This document shows, one piece after another, positions 27,059-35,729 of a stretch of 64,000 nucleotides of DNA. Each line of letters starts with the position of its first letter. Within the stretch, counting starts at the first letter, position 1. The notes beneath the pieces are model-generated. The model saw nothing but the letters and a program-made list of their open reading frames with translations. It was not told where the DNA came from and did not search any database. The stretch comes from JAKIVR01 sp035933635 (lineage in GTDB: Archaea > Thermoplasmatota > Thermoplasmata > Lutacidiplasmatales > UBA184): NCBI GenBank assembly GCA_035933635.1, contig DASYYY010000009.1, positions 162,038 through 226,037 of the forward strand, in the 5' to 3' direction. Made by a program: the position numbers and the translations under genes.

Positions 27059-27800
27059 GCCCCTCGATCGCCGGCGCGTCCCACAACAGGATGCCCGGCG
27101 GGGAGACCGCCCCGTCGACGAAGCCGTACCAGTAGACGACGGCGCCCTCGCCAAAGAGCTCGGTGTAGGGCCCGAGCTGACGCTTGAGGTTCCGGCGGAG
27201 TTCGACGTCGTCGCCGAAGTTCGCCTTCGATTCGATCCATTGGAGCTTCTGGCCGAAGAAGATGATCGGACGGTCGAGCAGCGCGTCGGGGGTCTTGGTG
27301 TACTTCCCGCGCAGGTCCGCCTCGGTGCGGTAGCCGATCCCGTGGCGCTCGAGCCAGGCGTACATCCGGGCCTCGCCCTTGCGGCCGCGCTCGCGCTGGA
27401 GCTCCATCCCCTTGGGCGAGTAGATCATGTCGTGGGCGAGCAGCTCCTCGATCTCGTGGCGCAGCCGGTCGTCCGGTGCGTTGGCCGGATCGAGGAAGCA
27501 CGACCAGATCCGCTTGCGCGGCAGGTGCAGCTCCTGCAGCATCAGCTGGCCGGTGAGCACCGGTGGGAAGCCGAGGTCCCGGGCGATCCGCAGGATCGAC
27601 GTCCCCTTGCGCCACTGCGCGACGAGCCGCGGCATCTGGCGTTTGACGACGTAGAACCGCCGCGTGGCGTCGCGCGTGACGCGGTGGGTGTGGATGACGA
27701 ACAGGAGCTCTTCGTCGAAGCCCTCGGCGCGCGCGATGCGGGGCACATCCTCGGGTGTCGCGAGGGTCTCGTACAGACGTTGGTAGGTGGCGCGGTCCAT
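26916..27800 (-). CDS. TPD-domain protein (archaeal CDIN1/C15orf41 homologue), predicted nuclease
   Basis: A 294-aa protein. An N-terminal helical HTH-like region is followed by a PD-(D/E)XK-like fold containing the family-naming Thr-Pro-Asp at residues 170-172 (KYTKTPDALL) and the downstream catalytic-looking QWIESKANFGDD. The human homologue CDIN1 is linked to dyserythropoietic anaemia, but the archaeal role is unknown; a DNA or RNA nuclease is inferred. The last 48 residues are Pro-rich and are encoded opposite the hisS 3' end, so the ancestral C-terminus was probably near residue 250. Confidence 0.85.
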   Translation of the reverse strand: MDRATYQRLYETLATPEDVPRIARAEGFDEELLFVIHTHRVTRDATRRFYVVKRQMPRLVAQWRKGTSILRIARDLGFPPVLTGQLMLQELHLPRKRIWSCFLDPANAPDDRLRHEIEELLAHDMIYSPKGMELQRERGRKGEARMYAWLERHGIGYRTEADLRGKYTKTPDALLDRPIIFFGQKLQWIESKANFGDDVELRRNLKRQLGPYTELFGEGAVVYWYGFVDGAVSPPGILLWDAPAIEGLTPQVAAPPAGTHAGHPSSGHARPPHPERAPSVPEGSPVATPGAPPP

Positions 27801-27864
27801 GAAACTTCGGTGGGGTCGGGCGATCGCGACCCGGTCGCAATCGATCTACGACGAATCGGGCCGG

Positions 27865-27872
27865 CATAAAAG
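27865..27872 (-). promoter_or_regulatory. TATA box for the TPD-nuclease gene
   Basis: CTTTTATG on the minus strand, about 68 bp before ATG 27800 and about 40 bp after the nadE stop. It indicates that the nuclease gene has its own promoter. Confidence 0.5.
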
Positions 27873-27911
27873 CGCCCCGTTGCGCCTGGAGCCCGCCGGA
27901 ATGTGCCCCGT

Positions 27912-28718
27912 TCAGTCGCGCCAGTCGATCCCGACGGTCCGCAGCCTCAGTTTCGGGATGGGGATCGGCACACGCTTGTGGCGGTTGTGGGCGACCCGCT
28001 CGGCGAGGGCTCGAACGGCGGCCAGGTCCGCCCCGGTCAGCTCGGCGACCTCCTCGGCGGTGCGCAACTGTTCGAAACCGTACAGGATGCGATCGATTGT
28101 CTCGTAGGTGAGCCCGAGCTCCCCCTCATCGGTCTGACCCTCCCAGAAGCCCGCCGAGGGGGGGCGCTGCTGGATCTCGGGCGGGAGCTCGAGCTGGCGT
28201 GCGAGCGCGCGGATGTCGGTCTTGTACAAGTCGCCCAGCGGGTGGAGATCGACCCCGCCATCGCCGTACTTGGTGAAGTACCCGAGGAGGAGCTCGGTCT
28301 TGTTGCCGGTCCCGGCCACGAGCGTGCCCCGCTCGCGCGAGAGCGCGTAGAGGACCGTCATGCGCAGACGGGCCGTCGCGTTGCCGAGGGCGATCCGGTC
28401 CGTCAGCTCCGGTACGGTCGCATGCAGACCGTCCACGAGGCGATCCAGCGGCACCACGGCCGCCTCGATCCCGATCGACCGCGCGTACCCCAGGGTCTCG
28501 GTGCGCACCCCGTCCGGTGACTTCGGGCTCGGGAGCAGTACCCCGTGGACGGCCCCGGCGCCCAGCGCGTCGCGCGCGAGCCGGGCCATCAGCGCCGAGT
28601 CGATGCCCCCGCTGAGGCCGACCGTCAGGCCCGAGGCCCCCGCGTCCCGGACGTGGGCCCGCAGGAACTGGTGGATCGCCTCGACCGCGTGGGAGGGGAG
28701 GCGCGGCTCGAGGCTCAC
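27912..28718 (-). CDS. nadE: NAD synthetase, ammonia-dependent
   Basis: Final step of NAD synthesis: adenylates nicotinic acid adenine dinucleotide and amidates it. The 268-aa protein has the PP-loop SGGIDS at residues 36-41 and the family segments GTGNKTELLLGYFTKYGDGG and DLYKTDI. There is no glutaminase domain, as usual in archaea. The GTG at 28718 overlaps the RaSEA stop (GTGA, 28715-28718); an upstream GTG exists but would extend 20 codons into RaSEA. Confidence 0.94.
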   Translation of the reverse strand: MSLEPRLPSHAVEAIHQFLRAHVRDAGASGLTVGLSGGIDSALMARLARDALGAGAVHGVLLPSPKSPDGVRTETLGYARSIGIEAAVVPLDRLVDGLHATVPELTDRIALGNATARLRMTVLYALSRERGTLVAGTGNKTELLLGYFTKYGDGGVDLHPLGDLYKTDIRALARQLELPPEIQQRPPSAGFWEGQTDEGELGLTYETIDRILYGFEQLRTAEEVAELTGADLAAVRALAERVAHNRHKRVPIPIPKLRLRTVGIDWRD

Positions 28719-29734
28719 GCCTCGACCCCCAGCGGTTCGAGCTCGCACTGGGTGCGATAGGTCGACCGGCACTCGCACTCCAGTCCCTCGAGCCCCTCGA
28801 AGCGCTGGTCGAGCGAGGCGGTCTCGATCGCATCGAGGACCCGTCGGTCACACTCGCCGCAGTTGTGGGGTCCTCGCGGCAGGCCGCCCGCCGTCGGGAA
28901 CGAGACGAGCCGGGTACCCTCGGACCGCGGTGCCCCGCGCGCCAGGACCTCGACCAGGCTCCACAGCCACGGCGGACGGTACTGATGGCGCCGGAACTGC
29001 CACTCCACGACCGTGCCGTTCTGGATGTGCACCGGGTTGACCGAGAGGGTCTCGAAGTGGGACCGGGCCAACGAGACCGACGTCAGCACGTCCTCGATGG
29101 ATTCGCGCTCGGTAAGGTAGGGGGGCTTGAGCAACAGGTAGCCCTTGGGGTGGAGGCCGAGCCCACGCACCCGGTCGGCGGCCGCGAGGTATTCCGCCGG
29201 GGCCGCACCCTTGTTGATGAATCGACCGAGGACCTCCGGCTGGGTCGACTCGAGACCCAGGGCCACCTCCAGCTCTCCGGCGAACGCCGCTTTCAGCGGC
29301 CCGAGGAGCTCCTCCGTAGCGAACTCGGGCAGCGTCTCGAACAGGAGCCGCCGGGCGCGCCCGGAGAACGCGCCGAGGATCCGGGCGCGGCTCCCGGCAT
29401 CGACCTCGCGTTCGTCGAGGAAGCTCCCCGAGGTGTAGATCTTCACGTACGGCTGGCCGCGGTAGCCGGCGAGCGCCTCGTCGAGCTGGCGCTCGAGCTC
29501 GGCGGGGGTGGCCGAGCGACCCAGGGTGTCCTTGGCGTAGCCGCACATCGAACAGCCCTTGGCGTCGGCCCAATAGCAGCCCTTCGTCCGCAGGATCAGC
29601 ACGTAGGCGTCGACGCGCTCGCCGTGGAGCGACTCGCGTTCCGACCACCGATTGACCAGCTGCGAGGCCCCCCCGTCCTCGACCGGGCCGGGCCGGCGCT
29701 CCCGCGCCAGCTGCCGGGCGACCGATTCCCCCAT
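28715..29734 (-). CDS. raSEA: Archaeosine synthase radical-SAM subunit RaSEA
   Basis: Radical-SAM lyase that works with ArcS to make archaeosine at G15 of archaeal tRNAs. The 339-aa protein belongs to the TIGR01210 type. Its cluster cysteines are Cys53, Cys61 and Cys64 in GCYWADAKGCSMCGY, a CX7CX2C spacing rather than the common CX3CX2C. A second Cys-rich stretch (HNCGECDRRV ... ECECRSTYRTQC) near the C-terminus may bind zinc or another cluster. Flanked by nadE and rbkR in one operon. Confidence 0.92.
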   Translation of the reverse strand: MGESVARQLARERRPGPVEDGGASQLVNRWSERESLHGERVDAYVLILRTKGCYWADAKGCSMCGYAKDTLGRSATPAELERQLDEALAGYRGQPYVKIYTSGSFLDEREVDAGSRARILGAFSGRARRLLFETLPEFATEELLGPLKAAFAGELEVALGLESTQPEVLGRFINKGAAPAEYLAAADRVRGLGLHPKGYLLLKPPYLTERESIEDVLTSVSLARSHFETLSVNPVHIQNGTVVEWQFRRHQYRPPWLWSLVEVLARGAPRSEGTRLVSFPTAGGLPRGPHNCGECDRRVLDAIETASLDQRFEGLEGLECECRSTYRTQCELEPLGVEA

Positions 29735-29738
29735 GCGT

Positions 29739-30425
29739 TCAGGACTCCTCGAGCTCGACCTCGACCGAGTCGCCGTCCTTGAGCTGGAGCGCGCCGCGCA
29801 GGAACTCCGGGGCGATGAACTCCACGACGTCGGTGTGGTGGGTCCGGTCGGGGGTGATCAGGTGACCCGGACGACCCCCGAGCCGGGCCGCGTGACAGGT
29901 CGCTCCACCGAAGGTCCGCCCCGAGGCCGAGAAACCATCGATACGGATCCCTCGCCAGTCCTTCACCGAGGAGATCCGCAGGAGCTCCGGCCCGCCGAGC
30001 TTGACGTTGAGCGTGCCGGGGTAGGGCGAGTACCCGAGGCGCTCGGCGAACTGGACGACGTACCCCGGTTGACTGAGGTAGTAGCGACCCTCGCCCAAGC
30101 CGGAGGCCACGGTGCCGCGGATCGCGAGCTTCGAGGGTCCCTCGAAGATGCGCCGCAGGTCGTGATACTCCTTGCGAAGGACCGCGGTACCCGCCGGGGT
30201 CAGCGTCAGCCGCTGCTTGCGCCCGCCGTAGGTCCGGGTCAGCAGTCCCGCCTCGGCCAGCGCCATGAGGTAGCGGTCGGCGGCCTGCTGGCTCACCCCG
30301 ACCTGCTCGCCGACCTCGCGCGAGCTCAGCACCGTCGGGGTGTGGTCGGCCCCCAGAAGGGCCAGCTGCTTGAGGACGGCGACCTCCTCGCGCTTGGGTC
30401 GGGGCGCCTCCGGTGCGGCCGACAC
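29739..30425 (-). CDS. rbkR: CTP-dependent riboflavin kinase with N-terminal HTH (RbkR)
   Basis: Bifunctional archaeal protein of 228 aa: residues about 10-85 form a winged helix (SSREVGEQVGVSQQAADRYLM) and residues about 90-228 form the CTP-dependent riboflavin kinase that makes FMN (GTVASGLGEGRYYLS, GYSPYPGTLNVKL). In other euryarchaea RbkR represses or activates riboflavin genes, so this copy may autoregulate. GTG 30425 was chosen because the winged helix begins soon after; the longer frame runs antisense-like through the Sm gene. Starts 14 bp after the Sm gene stop. Confidence 0.92.
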   Translation of the reverse strand: MSAAPEAPRPKREEVAVLKQLALLGADHTPTVLSSREVGEQVGVSQQAADRYLMALAEAGLLTRTYGGRKQRLTLTPAGTAVLRKEYHDLRRIFEGPSKLAIRGTVASGLGEGRYYLSQPGYVVQFAERLGYSPYPGTLNVKLGGPELLRISSVKDWRGIRIDGFSASGRTFGGATCHAARLGGRPGHLITPDRTHHTDVVEFIAPEFLRGALQLKDGDSVEVELEES

Positions 30426-30439
30426 CCGACCTCCGGCGA

Positions 30440-30709
30440 CTACGCGCCCGACGGTGCCGCGCCGGTCGTCGGGGCGTTCATCGTGATGACGCTCGACCCG
30501 CGGAGCACGATGCGCCCGAGGTGGCGCGTGCGCTCGGCCGAACGCTCCTCCGCCTCTTCCAGGACGAGGTTGAGGTGTTCGTCGACCCCGAGCAGTCGGC
30601 CGACGACGATCCGGTTGTCCTTGAGCCGGAGCTCGACGCGTTGGTGGACGACCTTCTCCAGGACCTGCGCCGGGGCGGCCATTCGCGGCCCGACCAAGGA
30701 CACGCGCAT
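30440..30709 (-). CDS. Archaeal Sm-like protein (SmAP/LSm)
   Basis: RNA-binding ring-forming protein. The Sm1 motif (VVHQRVELRLKDNRIVVGRLLGVDEHLNLVL) and Sm2 motif (LGRIVLRGSSVI) are both clear. From ATG 30709 it has 89 aa; from the internal ATG 30682 it would be 80 aa, closer to the family start (MAAPAQVLEKVV). First gene of an operon continuing with rbkR, raSEA and nadE, which ties an RNA chaperone to tRNA modification and cofactor synthesis. A shared GTTATCT element lies upstream. Confidence 0.92.
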   Translation of the reverse strand: MRVSLVGPRMAAPAQVLEKVVHQRVELRLKDNRIVVGRLLGVDEHLNLVLEEAEERSAERTRHLGRIVLRGSSVITMNAPTTGAAPSGA

Positions 30710-30756
30710 AACGGTTCGCCCGGTCGTCGGAAGGCCCCCGTCCCCGTCGCCGAGGA

Positions 30757-30763
30757 GTTATCT
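30757..30763. promoter_or_regulatory. AT-rich box between the divergent Sm and methyltransferase genes
   Basis: GTTATCT on the plus strand (AGATAAC on the minus) is the only AT-rich element in this gap. It lies 39 bp before the TTG of the methyltransferase and 51 bp before ATG 30709 of the Sm gene, so it could be the TATA element for either or both. Confidence 0.45.
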
Positions 30764-30798
30764 GAGCCGAGGGGTGGTGCGCCCCTCGGAGCCGGATC

Positions 30799-31602
30799 TT
30801 GGCCGAGCGAGCGACCGCCATCCCGGCGGCGATGCGCCAGCTGTCGGCCTACTGGGACCGGGTCGGTCTCGCGCCGTCGGACCGAGTGTACGCCGAATTC
30901 CAGGCCCGGCGATATCCGCACGTCCTGGAGTTCTGGCTGGCGAGGGGGTCGCTCGCCGGGAAACGGGTCCTCGACCTCGGCGGGGGGATCGGAGGGTTGT
31001 CGGTCGCCATGTCGTCCGCCCTCGGGGGCGAGTACGAGCTCGCGGAGTACCGGCGGCCCACCGAGGCTCACCTGGCGATCGCCAAGGAGTTCGGTCTGCG
31101 GGGCGCCTACGAAGTCGACCTCAGTCGTCCCGATCCCCTCGCCGCGCTCGAGACGGGCTACGACCTCGTCCTCTTCGTCGAGGTCCTGGAGCACCTCTTG
31201 GTGAACCCCCGGACCCTGTTCCGCCAGATCGCCACCCGGCTGCGCCGACCGGGCTACGTGTTCGTCACGACCCCGAACCAGGCGCGGCTGACCAATCGCT
31301 ACCGCCTGGCCATGGGCCGATCGATCCGGGAACGCGACAGTTTCCCCGCCAGCGCCGCCGGACCGTTCGGCCACGTGGCGGAGTACACGATCCCGGACCT
31401 CGAGGACCTCCTGGGTCGGGAAGGGTGGGCGCTCGAGGCGGCGACCGTGGTCCAGAATCCCCCGACCCCACCGGGCATCGCCGTCCGGATGCAATCGCGC
31501 CGCGGGCTTCGTCGCGTGGGGATCGGGCTGCTCGATCGCCCGTTCTTCCGACGCCTACGGCTCGGTGACGAGATCCAGGCGCTGTTCCGCATCGACCGCT
31601 GA
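30799..31602 (+). CDS. Class I SAM-dependent methyltransferase
   Basis: Rossmann-fold methyltransferase of 267 aa from a TTG start (an ATG at 30832 is the alternative). Motif I is RVLDLGGGIGGLSVAM and motif II/III follows as LVLFVEVLEHLL. FGHVAEYTIPDLEDLL resembles methyltransferases acting on lipids, quinones or sugars; the target is unknown. It precedes citrate synthase by 21 bp and probably shares its message. Confidence 0.85.
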   Translation: MAERATAIPAAMRQLSAYWDRVGLAPSDRVYAEFQARRYPHVLEFWLARGSLAGKRVLDLGGGIGGLSVAMSSALGGEYELAEYRRPTEAHLAIAKEFGLRGAYEVDLSRPDPLAALETGYDLVLFVEVLEHLLVNPRTLFRQIATRLRRPGYVFVTTPNQARLTNRYRLAMGRSIRERDSFPASAAGPFGHVAEYTIPDLEDLLGREGWALEAATVVQNPPTPPGIAVRMQSRRGLRRVGIGLLDRPFFRRLRLGDEIQALFRIDR

Positions 31603-31623
31603 GCGCCGGGCGCGTGATGTGAA

Positions 31624-32787
31624 GTGAACTCGAGGCTGCCCGGGGCCGAGATGTACGCGGCCAAGCCCGGGCTCGAGGACGTCACCATCGGTCGGACGGA
31701 GATCAGTTTCGTCGGCGGTGAGACGGGACGGCTCGTCTACCGCGGGTACGACATCGCCGACGTGGTCGAGCATCTCGGATACGAGGGCGTCGTCCACTTG
31801 CTGCTGTGGGGTCGACCGGCCAAGGCCGAGCCCCCGGCGGATCTGCCCCACGCGCTCGCCGCCCGGCGCTCGCTTCCGCCGGAGGTCGCCGCGGCGGTGG
31901 ACCGGTTCCCCGAATCGCTCGATGGAATGGACGCCTTGCGCGCCGGCGTCGCGGTCCTGAGCGGCCGTCGGTTCGATGCCCCCGCCTCCGACGAGCAGGG
32001 CCTTGACCTGATCGCCCTCGCCCCGACGCTGCTGGCGCGCAGTGCACGTCGCCATCGCGGGCAGCCACCGATCGACCCGGACCCCTCGCTCCCCCACGTG
32101 GCGAACTTCCTCCATATGCTCGGAGGCGGCGTTCCCGACCCCACCAAGGTCTGGGCGCTCGAGTCGTACTTCGATATCGTCGCCGACCACGGGATGAACG
32201 CCTCGACGTTCGCGCTGCGGGTCGTGCTCTCGACCGGCTCGGACTACGTTTCGGCCGTCACCGCGGCCATCGGCGCCCTGAAGGGGCCGCTGCACGGGGG
32301 TGCTCCGCAACGGGTCCTGGACATGCTCGACCGGGTCGGCGCTCCCGGAGCGGCGGAGGCGTGGGTGGACGCCGCCGTCGCCCGCAAGGAACGGCTGATG
32401 GGATTCGGTCATCGGGCGTACAAGGTCGAGGATCCCCGCGCCATCCTGCTCCGGTCCATCGCCCAACGCGTCGCTTCACCGGAGCGCTTTGCGCTCGCCG
32501 AGGCCGTGGAACGCGCGGCGTTGGCCGCACTTCGGCGCTCGCACCCGGAACAACGCCTGTTCACCAACGTCGAGTTCTACGCCGCCCTCGTCCTGGAGGC
32601 GGCCGGGCTCCCCCGAGAGCTGTTCCCCCCGACGTTCGCCCTCGCCCGTACCGCCGGATGGGCCGCGCACGCGTTGGAACAGTCGGCGGCGAACCGGCTC
32701 ATTCGACCGGACATCACCTACGCCGGGCCGACCGACCTTCACTTTCCGGAGACCGCGAGCCGACGGCACGCCCCGCCGGAGGGCTAG
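31624..32787 (+). CDS. gltA: Citrate synthase family protein
   Basis: Condenses acetyl-CoA (or propionyl-CoA) with oxaloacetate. The 387-aa protein has the oxaloacetate-binding histidine in GPLHGGAPQRV and the second active-site region MGFGHRAYKVEDPR. The usual catalytic aspartate in NVDFY is replaced by Glu317 (NVEFY), and GGAPQ replaces the common GGANE; both resemble the actinobacterial CitA-like paralogues. The GTG at 31624 is used; ATG 31651 is an alternative. It could therefore be a citrate or a methylcitrate synthase. With the 2-oxoacid oxidoreductase upstream it suggests at least a partial TCA cycle. Confidence 0.87.
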   Translation: MNSRLPGAEMYAAKPGLEDVTIGRTEISFVGGETGRLVYRGYDIADVVEHLGYEGVVHLLLWGRPAKAEPPADLPHALAARRSLPPEVAAAVDRFPESLDGMDALRAGVAVLSGRRFDAPASDEQGLDLIALAPTLLARSARRHRGQPPIDPDPSLPHVANFLHMLGGGVPDPTKVWALESYFDIVADHGMNASTFALRVVLSTGSDYVSAVTAAIGALKGPLHGGAPQRVLDMLDRVGAPGAAEAWVDAAVARKERLMGFGHRAYKVEDPRAILLRSIAQRVASPERFALAEAVERAALAALRRSHPEQRLFTNVEFYAALVLEAAGLPRELFPPTFALARTAGWAAHALEQSAANRLIRPDITYAGPTDLHFPETASRRHAPPEG

Positions 32788-32879
32788 GGCTCCCTCGCGA
32801 TCGGTCCGGGCGCCCGACGTCGACCCGGCCGTTGGGGGCGCGACCGAACCGATATTCGGACCGGCGCGCTCGAGCACGG

Positions 32880-33653
32880 GTGACCGGCGAGGTGGAGTTC
32901 GATCGGATCGCGCCGATCTACGATGAGACCCGGCGGCCCCCGACCGACGAGGAGCTCCAGGTGCTGGGCGAGCTGTGGGGCGCGTGCACCACGATCCTGG
33001 ACGCCGGAGTAGGAACGGGTCGATTCGCCGCCCCGCTGGCCTCGCGCGGGTTCGACGTCGTCGGGGTCGACCTGTCGCTGGAGATGATGCGACGGGCTCG
33101 GTCCAAGGGGGTCCCGTCACTGCTCCGCGCCGACGTCTGTCGCCTGCCCCTCTCCGACGGGTCGGTCGATGCCGGATTCATGGCGCATGTGCTGCAGCTC
33201 CTGCCGGACCCACGCGTGCCGCTCCGGGAGCTCGCCCGAGCCGCCCGCAACTCCGTCGTCGTTCAGCTTCCCGATCGCTCGGATCCGACCCGGGTCGATG
33301 AGAGGCGCGTGATCGGCGAGCGATACCGCGAGCTCGCCGCCGAGTTGGGCCACCCTCTGCCTCCCCGCGGTCCCCGGCGCTGGCACACGCTCGAGGAGCT
33401 ACGGGCGATCGCTCGACCCCGCCGGGTCCGCACGCTCCTCGGCCCGCCCGGGCTACGGACCGAGGGGACCGACCGGTTCGGCGGTGGGTGGATCACCCAC
33501 CAGTACGGCCGGATACCGGTGCCGCCGGAGGTTCACGAGCGGATCGTGGAACGGATCCGGGCCGAACACCCCGGGGCGCCGGAGCAGGTGGCGGGCCCGC
33601 GCCGGCAGCACTTCGTCGAGTGGGACCCGGCCGAACTGAGGGCCAGCCGTTAG
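32880..33653 (+). CDS. Class I SAM-dependent methyltransferase
   Basis: A 257-aa methyltransferase of the UbiE/COQ5-like group. Motif I is TILDAGVGTGRFAAPLASRG, followed by the acidic VVGVDLS and FMAHVLQLLPDPRVPL. The GTG at 32880 is supported by a GATATTC element centred 26 bp upstream; the longer frame overlaps gltA out of phase. It ends 13 bp before the dnaK stop on the other strand. Substrate unknown. Confidence 0.85.
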   Translation: MTGEVEFDRIAPIYDETRRPPTDEELQVLGELWGACTTILDAGVGTGRFAAPLASRGFDVVGVDLSLEMMRRARSKGVPSLLRADVCRLPLSDGSVDAGFMAHVLQLLPDPRVPLRELARAARNSVVVQLPDRSDPTRVDERRVIGERYRELAAELGHPLPPRGPRRWHTLEELRAIARPRRVRTLLGPPGLRTEGTDRFGGGWITHQYGRIPVPPEVHERIVERIRAEHPGAPEQVAGPRRQHFVEWDPAELRASR

Positions 33654-33666
33654 ACCGACCGGCCGG

Positions 33667-35574
33667 TTACGAGGAGCCCTTCTCCTCGCCCTTGTCCTTG
33701 TCGACGACCTTGAAGTCGGCGTCCACGGTACCGCTCTCCGGCGGCTTCGCCCCGGAGGGCGACCCCGACTCGCCGGTCTCGGCCGCGCCGGGGGTCTCGG
33801 GTCCGGCGTCGGCACCGGTCGATCCACCGGACTGGTAGAGCCGGGTGGCGAGGGCGTGGAGCGCCCGGGTCAGCTCTTCGACCTTCGCGGCGATGCCGTC
33901 GGTGGAGCTCGACTTGAGCTCCTCGCGGACGGCGGCGATCTTCTCGCGGAGCTCCTTGGCCTCGGCGTCGGAGATCTTGTCCTTGGCGTCGGAGAGGACC
34001 CGCTCGGCCTCGTAGGTCAGCGACTCGGCCCGGTTGCGGGCCTCGGCCGCGGAGGCCCGGGCCTTGTCGGCGTCGGCGAACTCCTCGGCCTGGTGGATCA
34101 TCTTGGAGACGTCGTCCTTGGAGAGCTTGTTCGAGGCGGTGATCGTGATCCCCTGCTTGCGGCCGGTCGCCATGTCCTTGGCCGAGACGCTCAGGATCCC
34201 GTTCGCGTCGATGTCGAAGGAGACCTCGACCTGCGGCGTGCCGCGCGGGGCCGGCGGGATGCCGGTCAGCATGAAGCTCCCGAGGGCGACGTTGTCCGCC
34301 GCCATCGGCCGCTCGCCCTGGTAGACCTTGATCTCGACGGAGCTCTGGCTGTCGGCGGCGGTGGTGAAGATCTGGCTCTTGCGCGAGGGGATCGTGGTGT
34401 TGCGGTCGATGAGCCGCGTGAACACCCCGCCGAGCGTCTCGACGCCGAGCGAGAGCGGCGTGACGTCGAGCAGGAGGACGTCCTTGACCTCGCCGGCGAG
34501 CACGCCGCCCTGGATGGCGGCGCCCATGGCGACGCACTCCATCGGGTCGACGCCGCGCTCGATCGGGCGTCCGACGTCGGTCTCGAGGAACCGCTGGACG
34601 ATCGGCATGCGCGTCGGCCCTCCGACGAGCACGATGCGGTCGATCTGCGCCGTCTCGAGCTTGGCGTCCTTGAGCGACTGAGCGACCGGCGCGCGGCACC
34701 GGTCGATGATGGGCCGGACCAGCTCCTCGAGCTTGGCGCGCGTGAGGGTCAGGGCCAGGTGCTTCGGGCCCTCCTGGGTCGCCGTCAGGAACGGCAGATT
34801 GACCTGGGTGTCGAGGGTGGAGGAAAGCTCGATCTTGGCCTTCTCGGCGGCATCCCGGACGCGCTGCATCGCCATCTTGTCCTTGCGGACGTCGATGCCG
34901 CTCTCCTTCTGGAACTCCGAGACGATGTACTCGGTGATCGCGCCGTCCATGTCGGTTCCGCCGAGCTGGGTGTCCCCGCTCGTGGCGAGCACCTCGAAGA
35001 CCCCCTCGCCGAAGTCCATGATCGTGACATCGAGCGTCCCGCCGCCGAGGTCGAAGACGAGGATCTTCTGGGTCTTGCCGGCCTTGTCCAGGCCGTAGGC
35101 GAGCGAGGCGGCCGTCGGTTCGTTGATGATCCGTACGACCTCGAGCCCGGCGATGGCGCCGGCGTCCTTGGTCGCCTGGCGCTGGTTGTCGTTGAAGTAG
35201 GCCGGTACGGTGATGACGGCCTTCTCGACCTTCTCACCGAGGAACGCCTCGGCGTCGCGCTTGATCTTCTGCAGCAGGAACGCGGAGAGCTGCTGCGGAG
35301 TGTACTCCTTGCCGTAGATGCGGTACTTGTAGTCGGTCCCCATCTTCCGCTTGAACGCGGTGACGGTGCCCTCCGGGTTCGAGACGGCCTGGCGCCGGGC
35401 CGGCTCGCCGACGATGAGCTGACCGTCCTTGGACAGGGCGACGTAGGAAGGGAACGCCTTGCCCCCGCCGACGGTGGTCCCTTCGGCCGAGGGGATGATG
35501 ACCGGCCGGCCCCCCTCGAGGACGGCGGCGGCCGAGTTGCTGGTTCCGAGGTCGATTCCGATGATCTTCGCCAT
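33667..35574 (-). CDS. dnaK: Hsp70 chaperone DnaK
   Basis: ATP-dependent chaperone of 635 aa. N-terminal ATPase domain: IGIDLGTSNSAAAV, DLGGGTLDVTIMDFG and LVGGPTRMP. The substrate-binding domain begins near LLLDVTPLSLGVETLGG, and a C-terminal helical lid ends in a Pro/Gly-rich tail with DFKVVDKDKGEE. The ATPase domain has the insert absent from actin-type Gram-positive Hsp70s. dnaK is patchy in archaea and was probably acquired from bacteria; here it stands alone, with no grpE or dnaJ in the window. Its promoter holds an inverted repeat at the predicted start of transcription. Confidence 0.97.
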   Translation of the reverse strand: MAKIIGIDLGTSNSAAAVLEGGRPVIIPSAEGTTVGGGKAFPSYVALSKDGQLIVGEPARRQAVSNPEGTVTAFKRKMGTDYKYRIYGKEYTPQQLSAFLLQKIKRDAEAFLGEKVEKAVITVPAYFNDNQRQATKDAGAIAGLEVVRIINEPTAASLAYGLDKAGKTQKILVFDLGGGTLDVTIMDFGEGVFEVLATSGDTQLGGTDMDGAITEYIVSEFQKESGIDVRKDKMAMQRVRDAAEKAKIELSSTLDTQVNLPFLTATQEGPKHLALTLTRAKLEELVRPIIDRCRAPVAQSLKDAKLETAQIDRIVLVGGPTRMPIVQRFLETDVGRPIERGVDPMECVAMGAAIQGGVLAGEVKDVLLLDVTPLSLGVETLGGVFTRLIDRNTTIPSRKSQIFTTAADSQSSVEIKVYQGERPMAADNVALGSFMLTGIPPAPRGTPQVEVSFDIDANGILSVSAKDMATGRKQGITITASNKLSKDDVSKMIHQAEEFADADKARASAAEARNRAESLTYEAERVLSDAKDKISDAEAKELREKIAAVREELKSSSTDGIAAKVEELTRALHALATRLYQSGGSTGADAGPETPGAAETGESGSPSGAKPPESGTVDADFKVVDKDKGEEKGSS

Positions 35575-35625
35575 GGTCCGTTCTATCTCCGAGAGCCGTG
35601 GGAACTCGTGGTGCGAGGCACGGTC

Positions 35626-35639
35626 AACATGACAATGTT
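35626..35639. promoter_or_regulatory. Inverted repeat over the dnaK transcription start
   Basis: AACAT-GACA-ATGTT, a perfect 5-bp inverted repeat lying just downstream of the dnaK TATA box, where RNA polymerase would start. This is the classic place for an archaeal repressor operator, for example of a heat-shock regulator. Confidence 0.5.
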
Positions 35640-35645
35640 TGCATT

Positions 35646-35653
35646 ACTATAAG
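35646..35653 (-). promoter_or_regulatory. TATA box for dnaK
   Basis: CTTATAGT on the minus strand, about 75 bp before the dnaK ATG, in an AT-rich island. The predicted leader is about 50 nt. Confidence 0.65.
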
Positions 35654-35729
35654 AAGCTTACCGAATTCGGACTCGAGGCGAGGACCGACCACCGAGCGGT
35701 GCGGGCTCGCGAAGGGGAAGACCCCCGCC

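Noticed and set aside
32361..32879. A longer methyltransferase starting inside gltA
   Set aside because: The upstream part is out of phase with gltA, Arg-rich and lacks methyltransferase features; GTG 32880 has a box at the right distance.
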